Below are positions 1-5,916 of a stretch of DNA of 6,890 bases, one piece after another. The notes beneath the pieces were generated by a model. The model was not told where the DNA came from and ran no database searches. It saw only the letters and a program-made list of their open reading frames with translations. Made by a program: the position numbers and the translations under genes. Each line of letters starts with the position of its first letter. Position 1 is the first letter of the stretch. The DNA comes from Victivallales bacterium (GTDB taxonomy: Bacteria > Verrucomicrobiota > Lentisphaeria > Victivallales > SZUA-371): NCBI GenBank assembly GCA_028691155.1, contig JAQUZV010000122.1:1-6890 (forward strand), in the 5' to 3' direction.

Positions 1-720
1 GCTGCTGCGACCTTCGCCCCCACCCATCGGATGGTCAACCGGGTTCATGACCACGCCGCGGTTGTGCGGGCGCTTGCCCTGATAACGCTTCTTGCCGGCC
101 TTGCCCAACTTGACGTTCATATGGTCGGTGTTGCCGACCTGCCCGATTGTCGCACGGCATTCACAGTGCACCATCCGGACTTCGCCGCTGGGCAACTTGA
201 CCTGGGCGTAAGTGCCATCTTTGGCGCGCAACGTGGCCGTCAAACCGGCCGAACGCACCATCTTGGCGCCGCAACCGGGTGTCAGTTCGATATTGTGAAT
301 ATTCACGCCAACGGGAATATCCTTGATTTTCAGTGCATTGCCGGGCTTGATCTCCGCCTTGGCGCCGCTCATGACCTGATCACCGACCTTCAGACCGATC
401 GGGGCCAGGATGTAAGACTTCACGCCATCGGCATAAACGATCAACGCAATGTTGGCGGTCCGGTTCGGATCGTATTCGATCGCCTTGACCGTGGCCGGAA
501 TGTCTTCCTTACTGCGTTTGAAGTCCACGACACGATAAAGGCGCTTGTTGCCGCCGCCACGAAAACGGGTCGTAATCCGGCCGTTGTTATTGCGGCCGCC
601 GGTGGAACGTTTGCCGACCACCAGGCTTTTTTCGGGCGCAGATTTCGTGATTTCCACAAAATCAGAGACCGTCATATTACGCCGGGATTCGGTCGTCGGT
701 CTGTAACTTTTGATACCCAT
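1..720 (-). CDS. rplB: 50S ribosomal protein L2, N-terminal 240 residues (3' end outside window)
   Basis: L2 is a primary 23S rRNA-binding protein needed for subunit association and peptidyl-transferase assembly. I translated 240 codons from the ATG at 720; the frame stays open to the left edge, so about 35 C-terminal residues are missing relative to the usual 273-280. Family signatures seen: SGGRNNNGRIT-type motif (here TGGRNNNGRITTR, about residues 40-52), VVDFKR (65-70), EYDPNRTANIAL (82-93), YILAP (103-107), IPVG-N-HNIEL, and near the edge MNPVDHPMGGGEGR. The His of DHP (E. coli H229, implicated in peptidyl transfer) is present; the next His of the E. coli DHPHGGG motif is Met here. The N-terminus (MGIKSYRPTT...) differs from the E. 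coli form. The spacer to rplW is 25 bp and AT-rich, with no strong Shine-Dalgarno (only a weak CTGGG), so coupling to rplW translation is likely. Confidence 0.98.
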   Translation of the reverse strand, partial: MGIKSYRPTTESRRNMTVSDFVEITKSAPEKSLVVGKRSTGGRNNNGRITTRFRGGGNKRLYRVVDFKRSKEDIPATVKAIEYDPNRTANIALIVYADGVKSYILAPIGLKVGDQVMSGAKAEIKPGNALKIKDIPVGVNIHNIELTPGCGAKMVRSAGLTATLRAKDGTYAQVKLPSGEVRMVHCECRATIGQVGNTDHMNVKLGKAGKKRYQGKRPHNRGVVMNPVDHPMGGGEGRSS

Positions 721-745
721 ATTTATTTAACCCAGATTTAAATGT

Positions 746-1030
746 TTAAAATACGTCGATGGTGCCTTCGGAAAGCGTTACCACGGCCTTTTTCCAGTCG
801 GGCCGACGGCCCATTTTGGTCGTCCGTCCGGAACGCTTCTGTTTGCCCATATAATTCATGACATTGACCGCTTTCACCTTCACGTCGGCGAAAAGCGTTT
901 CGACCGCACGGCCAATTTCAATCTTCTCCGCATCCGTCGCCACCTGGAAGACATATTTGCCGTCCGTGGCGAGCTGCGCGGCCTTTTCCGTAACCATCAC
1001 ACTCTTGATGATATCGTAGGCAGTTCTCAT
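746..1030 (-). CDS. rplW: 50S ribosomal protein L23
   Basis: L23 binds 23S rRNA domain III at the peptide exit tunnel and is the docking site for trigger factor and SRP. The 94-residue product has the usual length. Near the N-terminus VTEKAA (13-18) matches the VSEKA motif; its Glu15 aligns with E. coli E18, the trigger-factor contact. Residues about 26-60 (KYVFQV...AEKIEIGRAVETLF...VKAVNVMNY) form the family's beta-alpha core, and GRRPDWKKAVVTL (about 74-86) is the conserved C-terminal motif. The start ATG at 1030 is supported by a strong TAAGGAG site that overlaps the rplD stop codon, 8 nt upstream. The gap to rplD is only 12 bp, so the two are cotranscribed and probably translationally coupled. 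Confidence 0.98.
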   Translation of the reverse strand: MRTAYDIIKSVMVTEKAAQLATDGKYVFQVATDAEKIEIGRAVETLFADVKVKAVNVMNYMGKQKRSGRTTKMGRRPDWKKAVVTLSEGTIDVF

Positions 1031-1038
1031 CAGACCGT

Positions 1039-1045
1039 CTCCTTA
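1039..1045 (-). promoter_or_regulatory. Shine-Dalgarno of rplW overlapping rplD stop
   Basis: On the minus strand TAAGGAG contains the rplD stop codon TAA as part of the ribosome binding site, with 8 nt to the rplW ATG. A ribosome terminating on rplD therefore sits on the rplW initiation region, a typical termination-reinitiation layout. Confidence 0.8.
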
Positions 1046-1669
1046 CGCCAACCGCTGGACAAAGGCATCCAGCGCGTCCTTGGTGAAAATGACCTTATCG
1101 AAGTAGAGCAGCATATAGACGTTAACGCTGTCGGCCTTGATAACCAATACATTGGCCAGGTTCCGGGTCGCCAGATCCATGTCCATGTCATAATCCCTGA
1201 CCACCAGCAACGCCGTCTTTTCAACCTTCAGGTTGTCGAAGATCTGCTGCGCCAGCTTGGTTTTGGCTTCCGCCGGTTCGAACGCGGACAAAACCATCAC
1301 CGCATCATCGCAGAGACGATCGGTAAAGGCCCGTTTCAGCGCCAGAGCGCGGACTTTCTTGTTGACGTGCTTGTCATAGCTGCGCGGTTTGGGACCAAAG
1401 ATAATCCCGCCCTTGCGCCAGACCGGATTACGGTTGCTGCCGCTGCGCGCCCGGCCCAGACCTTTCTGACGCCAGGGCTTGGCGCCGCCGCCGCGACGTT
1501 CGGCCCGGGTCTTGGTGCAGGCGGTACCGGCACGCTGCGCCGCCAGATACGCGACCACAACGTCATGAACCGCCTGAGCCCCTTTCTCGAACTCCAGGCA
1601 ATGGTCTTCAATGGCATATTCGCCTGCTGCGGCGCCATTGCCATCCAGTATGTTTAATTTTTTCGGCAT
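1043..1669 (-). CDS. rplD: 50S ribosomal protein L4
   Basis: L4 binds 23S rRNA domain I and its long extended loop lines the exit tunnel beside L22; in E. coli it also represses its own S10 operon. I place the start at the ATG at 1669 (208 residues, MPKKLNILDG...). A GTG nine bases upstream (1678) would give 211, but its bases form part of the AGGTG ribosome binding site. The globular start is followed by the tunnel loop, GGAKPWRQKGLGRARSG (about 61-77) and NPVWRKGGIIFGPKPRSY (81-98), then VNKKVRALALKRAFTDR. The C-terminal part carries the expected LLVVRDYD and KADSVNVYMLL segments. The Lys of WRQKG, aligned with E. coli K63 (erythromycin-resistance site), is wild type; the following KGTG Thr is Leu71. 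The spacer to rplC is 39 bp. Confidence 0.97.
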   Translation of the reverse strand: MPKKLNILDGNGAAAGEYAIEDHCLEFEKGAQAVHDVVVAYLAAQRAGTACTKTRAERRGGGAKPWRQKGLGRARSGSNRNPVWRKGGIIFGPKPRSYDKHVNKKVRALALKRAFTDRLCDDAVMVLSAFEPAEAKTKLAQQIFDNLKVEKTALLVVRDYDMDMDLATRNLANVLVIKADSVNVYMLLYFDKVIFTKDALDAFVQRLA

Positions 1670-1675
1670 CTTAAT

Positions 1676-1684
1676 CACCTACCT
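1676..1684 (-). promoter_or_regulatory. Tandem Shine-Dalgarno of rplD (decides ATG over GTG start)
   Basis: The minus strand reads AGGTAGGTG, then six bases, then the ATG at 1669. The second AGGTG contains the alternative GTG start, so that start would lack a properly placed site. A further ACAGGT lies about 16 nt upstream of the ACAGGT that leads into this site, making an imperfect direct repeat in the rplC-rplD spacer. Confidence 0.7.
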
Positions 1685-1708
1685 GTAAATTGTTCAACCT
1701 GTTAATGC

Positions 1709-2347
1709 TCAGTTGCCTTTTTTCCGGGCGCTCTTGATCATAATAATACCGCCGGTCGGACCGGGGATCGCCCCTTTGACGAACAACAGATTTTCTTCCG
1801 CGCGCAACTGAACGAGCTTCAGATTCTGAATGGTGCGCTGAACATTGCCCATTTGCCCCGGCAGCTTCTTGCCCTTGATAACGTGGGCGGGCCATTCACG
1901 GCACCCGATCGAACCGGGCTTGCGTTTCCAGCCGCCACCGTGACTGTAACGGCCGCCACGGAAGTTCCAACGCTTTACGACGCCCTGAAAGCCGCGGCCT
2001 TTGGTGATGCCGGTGATATCGAGATATTCGGTGCCGTCAAAGACTTCCGCCTTGATCTCGCTGCCGAGCTCGGCCTGCGGATCTTCGGCGAGCCGAAATT
2101 CCCGGACAATTGCAGGTGGGTTGTTTTCCAGGCCGCTGCGTTTGAAATGTCCCATGACCGGCTTACTGACGTTCTTGGCTTTGCGCCGGCCATAACCGAG
2201 CTGCAAAGCGGAATAGCCGTCTTTCTCCGCCGTTTTGACATCAACAACCACACAGGGGCCGGCTTCGATGACCGTAACCGGAGTCAGGATACCTTGTTCG
2301 CTGTATACCTGAGTCATCCCTAATTTCTTACCGATTAATCCTTTCAT
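1709..2347 (-). CDS. rplC: 50S ribosomal protein L3
   Basis: L3 is an early 23S rRNA-binding assembly protein whose central extension reaches the peptidyl-transferase centre. The product is 212 residues, close to E. coli's 209. Motifs in order: GLIGKKLGMTQVY (3-15), PVTVIEAGP (23-31), GYSALQLGYG (44-53), KPVMGHFKRSG (62-72), VREFRL (81-86), DITGITKGRGFQGVVKRW (110-127), then the centre-reaching loop SHGGGWKRKPGSIGCREWP (135-153), KGKKLPGQMGN (158-168) and LLFVKGAIPGPTGG (187-200). The position aligned with E. coli Q150, the PrmB-methylated glutamine, is Glu151. The start at 2347 has an excellent AAAGGAG site 5 nt upstream. A stable stem-loop sits just before that site. Confidence 0.98.
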   Translation of the reverse strand: MKGLIGKKLGMTQVYSEQGILTPVTVIEAGPCVVVDVKTAEKDGYSALQLGYGRRKAKNVSKPVMGHFKRSGLENNPPAIVREFRLAEDPQAELGSEIKAEVFDGTEYLDITGITKGRGFQGVVKRWNFRGGRYSHGGGWKRKPGSIGCREWPAHVIKGKKLPGQMGNVQRTIQNLKLVQLRAEENLLFVKGAIPGPTGGIIMIKSARKKGN

Positions 2348-2350
2348 TAT

Positions 2351-2359
2351 CTCTCCTTT
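2351..2359 (-). promoter_or_regulatory. Strong Shine-Dalgarno of rplC
   Basis: The minus strand reads AAAGGAGAG with 5 nt from GGAG to the ATG at 2347. It is the best ribosome binding site in the window and begins only two bases after the outer stem of the 2362-2398 hairpin, so folding of that hairpin could affect its access. Confidence 0.8.
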
Positions 2360-2361
2360 CC

Positions 2362-2398
2362 GATACGTACCCCGGTCGGTTTCCGGGGCATTGGTATC
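2362..2398 (-). promoter_or_regulatory. Compound stem-loop in rpsJ-rplC spacer, candidate translational or transcriptional control element
   Basis: On the transcript strand an outer GATAC/GTATC stem (5 bp) encloses an internal loop and an inner CCCCGG/CCGGGG stem (6 bp, extended by one G-U pair) with a 7-nt loop AAACCGA. It fills about half of the 71-bp spacer between rpsJ and rplC and ends next to the rplC Shine-Dalgarno. No U-run follows, so an intrinsic terminator is unlikely. A role as an r-protein binding site, pause or mRNA-processing site is inference only. The pairing itself is directly visible. Confidence 0.5.
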
Positions 2399-2418
2399 AA
2401 GTCCTCTGCTGTGGACGT

Positions 2419-2736
2419 TTAGGCGCCGATCTTGATGGAGATATCGACCCCGGCCGGCAGGTTGAGCTTCTTGAGCTCATCAACCGTTTTGGCGGTCGGA
2501 TCGATGATATCCATCAGACGCTTGTGCGTCCGGACTTCAAACTGTTCCATCGACTTCTTATTGACGTGCGGGGAACGGTTGACCGTAATTCTTTCAATGC
2601 GGGTGGGCAACGGAATCGGACCGGCAACCAGCGAGCCGGTACGGCGCGCCGTGTTCAGGATCTCAGCTACAGACTGATCCAGAATCCGATGCTCATAGGC
2701 CTGCAGGCGAATTCTTATTTTCTGGGTAGCGCTCAT
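2419..2736 (-). CDS. rpsJ: 30S ribosomal protein S10 (NusE)
   Basis: S10 is a 30S head protein that also pairs with NusB in rRNA antitermination and with NusG to link transcription and translation. The 105-residue product is close to the usual 102-105. Signatures: KIRIRLQAYEHRILDQS (6-22), TARRTGSLVAGPIPLPT (29-45), the long loop NRSPHVNKKSMEQFEVRTHKRLMDI (53-77) and the C-terminal LPAGVDISIKI. The ATG at 2736 overlaps the fusA stop in an ATGA. A GGAG inside the fusA end lies 11 nt upstream, so initiation probably depends largely on coupling to fusA. In this genome S10 is the first protein of the S10-type gene block, yet it has no leader of its own here, unlike E. coli, where L4 acts on a leader before rpsJ. 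Confidence 0.98.
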   Translation of the reverse strand: MSATQKIRIRLQAYEHRILDQSVAEILNTARRTGSLVAGPIPLPTRIERITVNRSPHVNKKSMEQFEVRTHKRLMDIIDPTAKTVDELKKLNLPAGVDISIKIGA

Positions 2737-4850
2737 GATTTGCTCTTCTCCACGATTTTTTCTTGAATTGCTTTGGGAACATTGTCGAAGTGCGACGGTT
2801 CCATTGAATATGAAGCCCGACCTCTGGATACGGAACGCAGAGCCGTAGAATAACCGAACAGTTCGGACAACGGCGCAATGGCATTGATCTTGGTGAAGTT
2901 GGTCGACGCATCGCTTTCCACTTCCACCACACTGCCGCGACGACTGGTGATGTCACCGATAATGTCGCCCATGTTTTCATCCGGCGTCGTGATTTCCAAC
3001 TTCATAATCGGTTCCAGCACGCACAACCCGGCCTTGTGACAGGCTTCCTTGAATGCCATCGAACCGGCGATTTTGAACGCCATTTCCGAAGAGTCGACCG
3101 GATGGTAAGACCCGTCGAGAATATTGACATGCAGATCGATAACCGGCGAACCGCACAACACCCCGGTCTGCGCCGCTTCGGTAATCCCCTGTTCGATCGG
3201 TTTGATATATTCTTTCGGAATATTGCCGCCGACCACTTTGTTTTCGATGGTCAGACCATGCCCGCGTTCGCACGGAGTAATGTCGAGAATGACATGACCG
3301 TACTGACCGCGACCGCCGCTCTGACGCGCAAACTTGGTATCGGCGTTGCCGGGCTTGAGAATCGTTTCGCGGTAGGACACCTCCGGCGCACCGGTATTGG
3401 CTCCGACCTTGAATTCCCGCGTCAAACGGTCAACAATGATTTCCAGGTGCAGCTCACCCATACCGGAAATAATTGTCTGTCCGGTTTCGACATTGCTGTG
3501 AACGCGGAAAGTCGGATCTTCTTCCGCCAGGGCGATCAACGCCTTGGTCAGTTTGTCACGGTCGGCCGTGGTTTTCGGCTCGACGGCGATGGAAATCACC
3601 GGTTCCGGGAACGACATCGATTCCAACACGATCGGCGAATTTTCATCACAGATGGTATCCCCGGTCGTCACGTTTTTCAACCCGACGGCCGCCGCGATAT
3701 CACCGCTGAAAATCTGATCGCGTTCTTCGCGCTGGTTGGCATGCATCTGCAGCAACCGGCCCAAACGTTCGCGTTTGGTCGTCCGCGGATTGTAAACCGT
3801 CATCCCCTTTTCCGCCGTACCGGAATAAATCCGGAAGAACGTCAGCTTGCCCACATACGGGTCATTCATAATCTTGAACGCCAGTGCGGCAAAAGGTTCG
3901 GTGTCGCCGCAATGACGGGATTCGGCTTCGCCCGAGAACGGATTGCTGCCGTTGATATCCCACTTATCCACCGGCGAGGGCAGATAATCGACAATGGCGT
4001 CCAGTACTTTCTGAACCCCTTTGTTCTTGAACGCAGAGCAGCAGAACACGGGAACGATGGTCCCGGCCAGCACCGATTCGCGCAACGCCTTTTTGATCTG
4101 TTCCGTTGACGGCATTTCATCGGCCAGGAAGAGTTCCATAATTTCGTCATTGACTTCCGCCAGGCATTCCACCAGCGTGTGCAGCTCTTCTTTGGCCTTG
4201 TCCCGATATTCCGCCGGCACCTCCTCTTCGCGAACCACGGCGCCGTTTTCATCGCCGTCATAGTAATAGGCCCGGTGGGTCAGAATATCGACCACGCCTT
4301 TGAATTCGGCTTCGGCGCCGATCGGCACCTGCATCGCCACCGCATTGGCGCCGAGCTTGTGCCGGATGTCCTTCACCACCGCATAGTAATCGGCCCCGGT
4401 CCGGTCCATCTTGTTGACACAGGCGATAACCGGCACCTTGTATTTCTGGGCCTGCCGCCACACGGTTTCGGACTGCGGCTGAACCTTGCCCACCGCACAG
4501 AAAACACCGACGGAACCGTCGAGAACACGCAACGAACGTTCCACTTCCGCGGTAAAGTCCACATGTCCCGGAGTATCGATCAGGTTGAGGCGATGGCCTT
4601 CCCAAAAACAGGTCGTGGCCGCAGAAGTAATCGTAATGCCGCGTTCCTGTTCCTGCACCATCCAGTCCATAGTGGCCGCGCCTTCATGGACTTCCCCGAT
4701 TTTATAATTCTTGCCGGTATAAAAAAGAATACGTTCCGACAAGGTCGTCTTGCCGGCATCGATATGCGCCATAATCCCGATATTGCGGACATTGGCCAAC
4801 GGCACCTGCCGCCCGGAGGATTCAGAGTATTTTTTATCTTCGTTTGCCAT
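2733..4850 (-). CDS. fusA: Elongation factor G (translocation GTPase)
   Basis: EF-G uses GTP to move tRNAs and mRNA after peptide transfer and acts with RRF in ribosome recycling. From the ATG at 4850 it has 705 residues, matching E. coli (704). GTPase motifs: AHIDAGKTT (28-36, P-loop), RGITITS (70-76), DTPGH (92-96, with catalytic-type His96), NKMD (146-149), and a CCSAF segment (270-274) for G5. The G' insert spans roughly 160-265, domain II about 300-410, domain III has SGMGELHLEI (462-471), domain IV has GGRGQYGHV (512-520) and SYHPVDSSEM with tip His583, and domain V ends in GYSTALRSVSRGRASYSME. Only one odd residue is obvious: Lys122 in AVGKVQPQSE, usually Gly. An in-frame GTG at 4874 was rejected because it would overlap rpsG; GGTGGT lies 6 nt before the ATG. 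The gap to rpsG is 17 bp; the stop overlaps rpsJ. Confidence 0.98.
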   Translation of the reverse strand: MANEDKKYSESSGRQVPLANVRNIGIMAHIDAGKTTLSERILFYTGKNYKIGEVHEGAATMDWMVQEQERGITITSAATTCFWEGHRLNLIDTPGHVDFTAEVERSLRVLDGSVGVFCAVGKVQPQSETVWRQAQKYKVPVIACVNKMDRTGADYYAVVKDIRHKLGANAVAMQVPIGAEAEFKGVVDILTHRAYYYDGDENGAVVREEEVPAEYRDKAKEELHTLVECLAEVNDEIMELFLADEMPSTEQIKKALRESVLAGTIVPVFCCSAFKNKGVQKVLDAIVDYLPSPVDKWDINGSNPFSGEAESRHCGDTEPFAALAFKIMNDPYVGKLTFFRIYSGTAEKGMTVYNPRTTKRERLGRLLQMHANQREERDQIFSGDIAAAVGLKNVTTGDTICDENSPIVLESMSFPEPVISIAVEPKTTADRDKLTKALIALAEEDPTFRVHSNVETGQTIISGMGELHLEIIVDRLTREFKVGANTGAPEVSYRETILKPGNADTKFARQSGGRGQYGHVILDITPCERGHGLTIENKVVGGNIPKEYIKPIEQGITEAAQTGVLCGSPVIDLHVNILDGSYHPVDSSEMAFKIAGSMAFKEACHKAGLCVLEPIMKLEITTPDENMGDIIGDITSRRGSVVEVESDASTNFTKINAIAPLSELFGYSTALRSVSRGRASYSMEPSHFDNVPKAIQEKIVEKSKS

Positions 4851-4867
4851 AATAATACCACCAGGGC

Positions 4868-5338
4868 CTACCACCGATAATGAGCAAAGGCTTTATTCGC
4901 CTGCGCCATTTTCAGCGTATCTTCTTTTTTCTTGACCGAGGCACCGGTATTATCATAAGCATCCATCAATTCCGCCGCCAGCGATTCCACCATGGACTTG
5001 CCTTTGCGGCCCCGGGAATAGCTCTTGATCCAGCGCATGGCCAGTGCCACCTGACGGTCATTACTGACTTCGATCGGCACCTGATAGGTAGCCCCGCCGA
5101 CACGACGGCTTTTGACTTCCAACTTGGGCTTGACATTTTCCAGCGCCTGCAGGAATACTTCCAGCGGATCGATGCCGGTCTTCTTTTCCTTGATCAGGTC
5201 GAAAGCACCGTAAACAATGCCCTGCGCCACCGACTTCTTCCCGCACTCGAGAATAGTATTGATCAAGCGCGCCACCAGCTCACTATTATACTTGACATCC
5301 GGCGTGAGCCCTCTCTTAACAGCTTTACGTCTTCTCAT
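4868..5338 (-). CDS. rpsG: 30S ribosomal protein S7
   Basis: S7 nucleates assembly of the 30S head by binding the 3' domain of 16S rRNA and lies at the E site; in E. coli it represses the str operon through the rpsL-rpsG spacer. The product from the ATG at 5338 is 156 residues, the standard length. Seen: MRRRKAVKRGLTPDVKYNS (1-19), the helix VARLINTILECGKKSVAQGIVY, the LEVFLQALENVKPKLEVKSRRVGGATYQVP region containing the beta-hairpin (about 62-91), ALAMRWIKSYSRGR, and the C-terminal KKKEDTLKMAQANKAFAHYRW, where Arg/Trp end a family-typical tail. An upstream in-frame start at 5374 would add 12 non-homologous residues; the AAGGAT site 6 nt before 5338 fixes the start. It ends with TAG 17 bp before fusA. 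Confidence 0.98.
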   Translation of the reverse strand: MRRRKAVKRGLTPDVKYNSELVARLINTILECGKKSVAQGIVYGAFDLIKEKKTGIDPLEVFLQALENVKPKLEVKSRRVGGATYQVPIEVSNDRQVALAMRWIKSYSRGRKGKSMVESLAAELMDAYDNTGASVKKKEDTLKMAQANKAFAHYRW

Positions 5339-5344
5339 CTTGTT

Positions 5345-5350
5345 ATCCTT
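5345..5350 (-). promoter_or_regulatory. Shine-Dalgarno of rpsG
   Basis: The minus strand reads AAGGAT, six bases before the ATG at 5338, which sets that ATG rather than the in-frame upstream codon at 5374 as the start. The site also overlaps the TAA of a 31-codon open frame in the spacer. Confidence 0.7.
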
Positions 5351-5362
5351 GAAATTTACCGT

Positions 5363-5402
5363 GGCAACAAACAAAGCCGTTGCCCGCCCTGCAACAAGCA
5401 GG
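5363..5402 (-). promoter_or_regulatory. Paired hairpins in rpsL-rpsG spacer, candidate S7 autoregulatory site
   Basis: The 107-nt spacer forms two small hairpins on the transcript: CCTGC/GCAGG with a 5-nt loop (5388-5402) and GGCAAC/GTTGCC with a 10-nt loop (5363-5384), three bases apart. They lie 13-50 nt upstream of the rpsG Shine-Dalgarno. In E. coli the spacer of similar length between the same two genes binds S7 and represses rpsG translation. That the same control operates here is inferred from position and structure; I cannot align the two RNAs. Confidence 0.4.
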
Positions 5403-5445
5403 TGACAACAGCCGCTTCATTTGATCCAAGTTCTTCATAAATGTA

Positions 5446-5820
5446 TTATTTCTTCGGGCGTTTGGCGCCGTATTGTGAACGGGCCTGCATCCGGTTATTG
5501 ACGCCCAGGCAGTCCAGCGCGCCGCGCACGACGTGATAACGCACCCCAGGCAAGTCACGGACACGACCGCCGCGAACCAACACCACCGAGTGTTCCTGCA
5601 GGTTATGGCCTTCGCCACCGATATAGGCGGTAATTTCCTGGCCGTTGGTCAGACGAACGCGGGCGATTTTACGCAACGCGGAGTTCGGCTTCTTCGGCGT
5701 CCGGGTGGTTACCTGAATACAGACCCCACGGCGCTGCGGACAACTGTCCAGCGCACGCGATTTGCTCTTTTTTACTTTTTCCTGGCGTCCGAAACGCACT
5801 AACTGATTGATCGTTGGCAT
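5446..5820 (-). CDS. rpsL: 30S ribosomal protein S12
   Basis: S12 sits at the decoding centre and helps control tRNA selection accuracy; it is the classic streptomycin-resistance protein. From the ATG at 5820 it is 124 residues, the E. coli length. Motifs: MPTINQLVRFGR (1-12), CPQRRGVC (27-34), TRTPKKPNSALRK (39-51) with Lys43 wild type, RVRLTNGQEITAYIGGEGHNLQEHS (54-78), RGGRVRDLPGVRYH (83-96) and the basic end ARSQYGAKRPKK. Residue 88, Lys in E. coli and most bacteria, is Arg here (codon CGT, 5557-5559). Asp89, the RimO methylthiolation site, is retained. The frame is open upstream to 5952, but those residues come from the AT-rich spacer and have no S12 homology. Upstream AAAGG lies 11 nt before the ATG. 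Confidence 0.98.
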   Translation of the reverse strand: MPTINQLVRFGRQEKVKKSKSRALDSCPQRRGVCIQVTTRTPKKPNSALRKIARVRLTNGQEITAYIGGEGHNLQEHSVVLVRGGRVRDLPGVRYHVVRGALDCLGVNNRMQARSQYGAKRPKK

Positions 5821-5842
5821 AATTCCAGCTACCTTTTTTATT

Positions 5843-5870
5843 ACTATATCAAACCATAAATAGTCATCAA
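5843..5870 (-). promoter_or_regulatory. Candidate sigma70-type promoter for rpsL
   Basis: On the minus strand TTGATG (5865-5870) is followed by 16 nt and TATAGT (5843-5848), and the -10 is preceded by TGA, giving an extended TGN element. Transcription would start near 5836, leaving a short untranslated leader of about 15 nt before the rpsL ATG at 5820. It lies in an AT-rich spacer downstream of a terminator-like hairpin, which fits a fresh start for the ribosomal genes, but AT-rich sequence also yields chance matches. Confidence 0.45.
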
Positions 5871-5916
5871 AAACCGTAAATCCGTCCTTGCACCCAAAAA
5901 AATAATGATATACAAA

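Noticed and set aside
31..741. Plus-strand open frame of 236 codons opposite rplB
   Set aside because: Antisense shadow of a canonical L2; no recognisable domain.
3036..4109. Long (357-codon) plus-strand open frame opposite fusA
   Set aside because: It lies wholly antisense to a full-length canonical EF-G. Its Arg/Gly/Phe/Asp-rich composition is what the complement of GC-biased codons produces, and it shows no recognisable domain.
4851..4874. GTG start adding 8 residues to EF-G
   Set aside because: It would overlap rpsG and has no family homology; the ATG at 4850 has a GGTGGT site at good spacing.
4179..4880. Plus-strand open frame of 233 codons opposite the EF-G N-terminus
   Set aside because: Antisense shadow of the conserved GTPase domain.
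5339..5374. Upstream start adding 12 residues to S7
   Set aside because: The added residues are not S7-like and the Shine-Dalgarno matches the ATG at 5338.
4880..5440. Plus-strand open frame opposite rpsG and its spacer
   Set aside because: Antisense shadow of S7; no recognisable domain.
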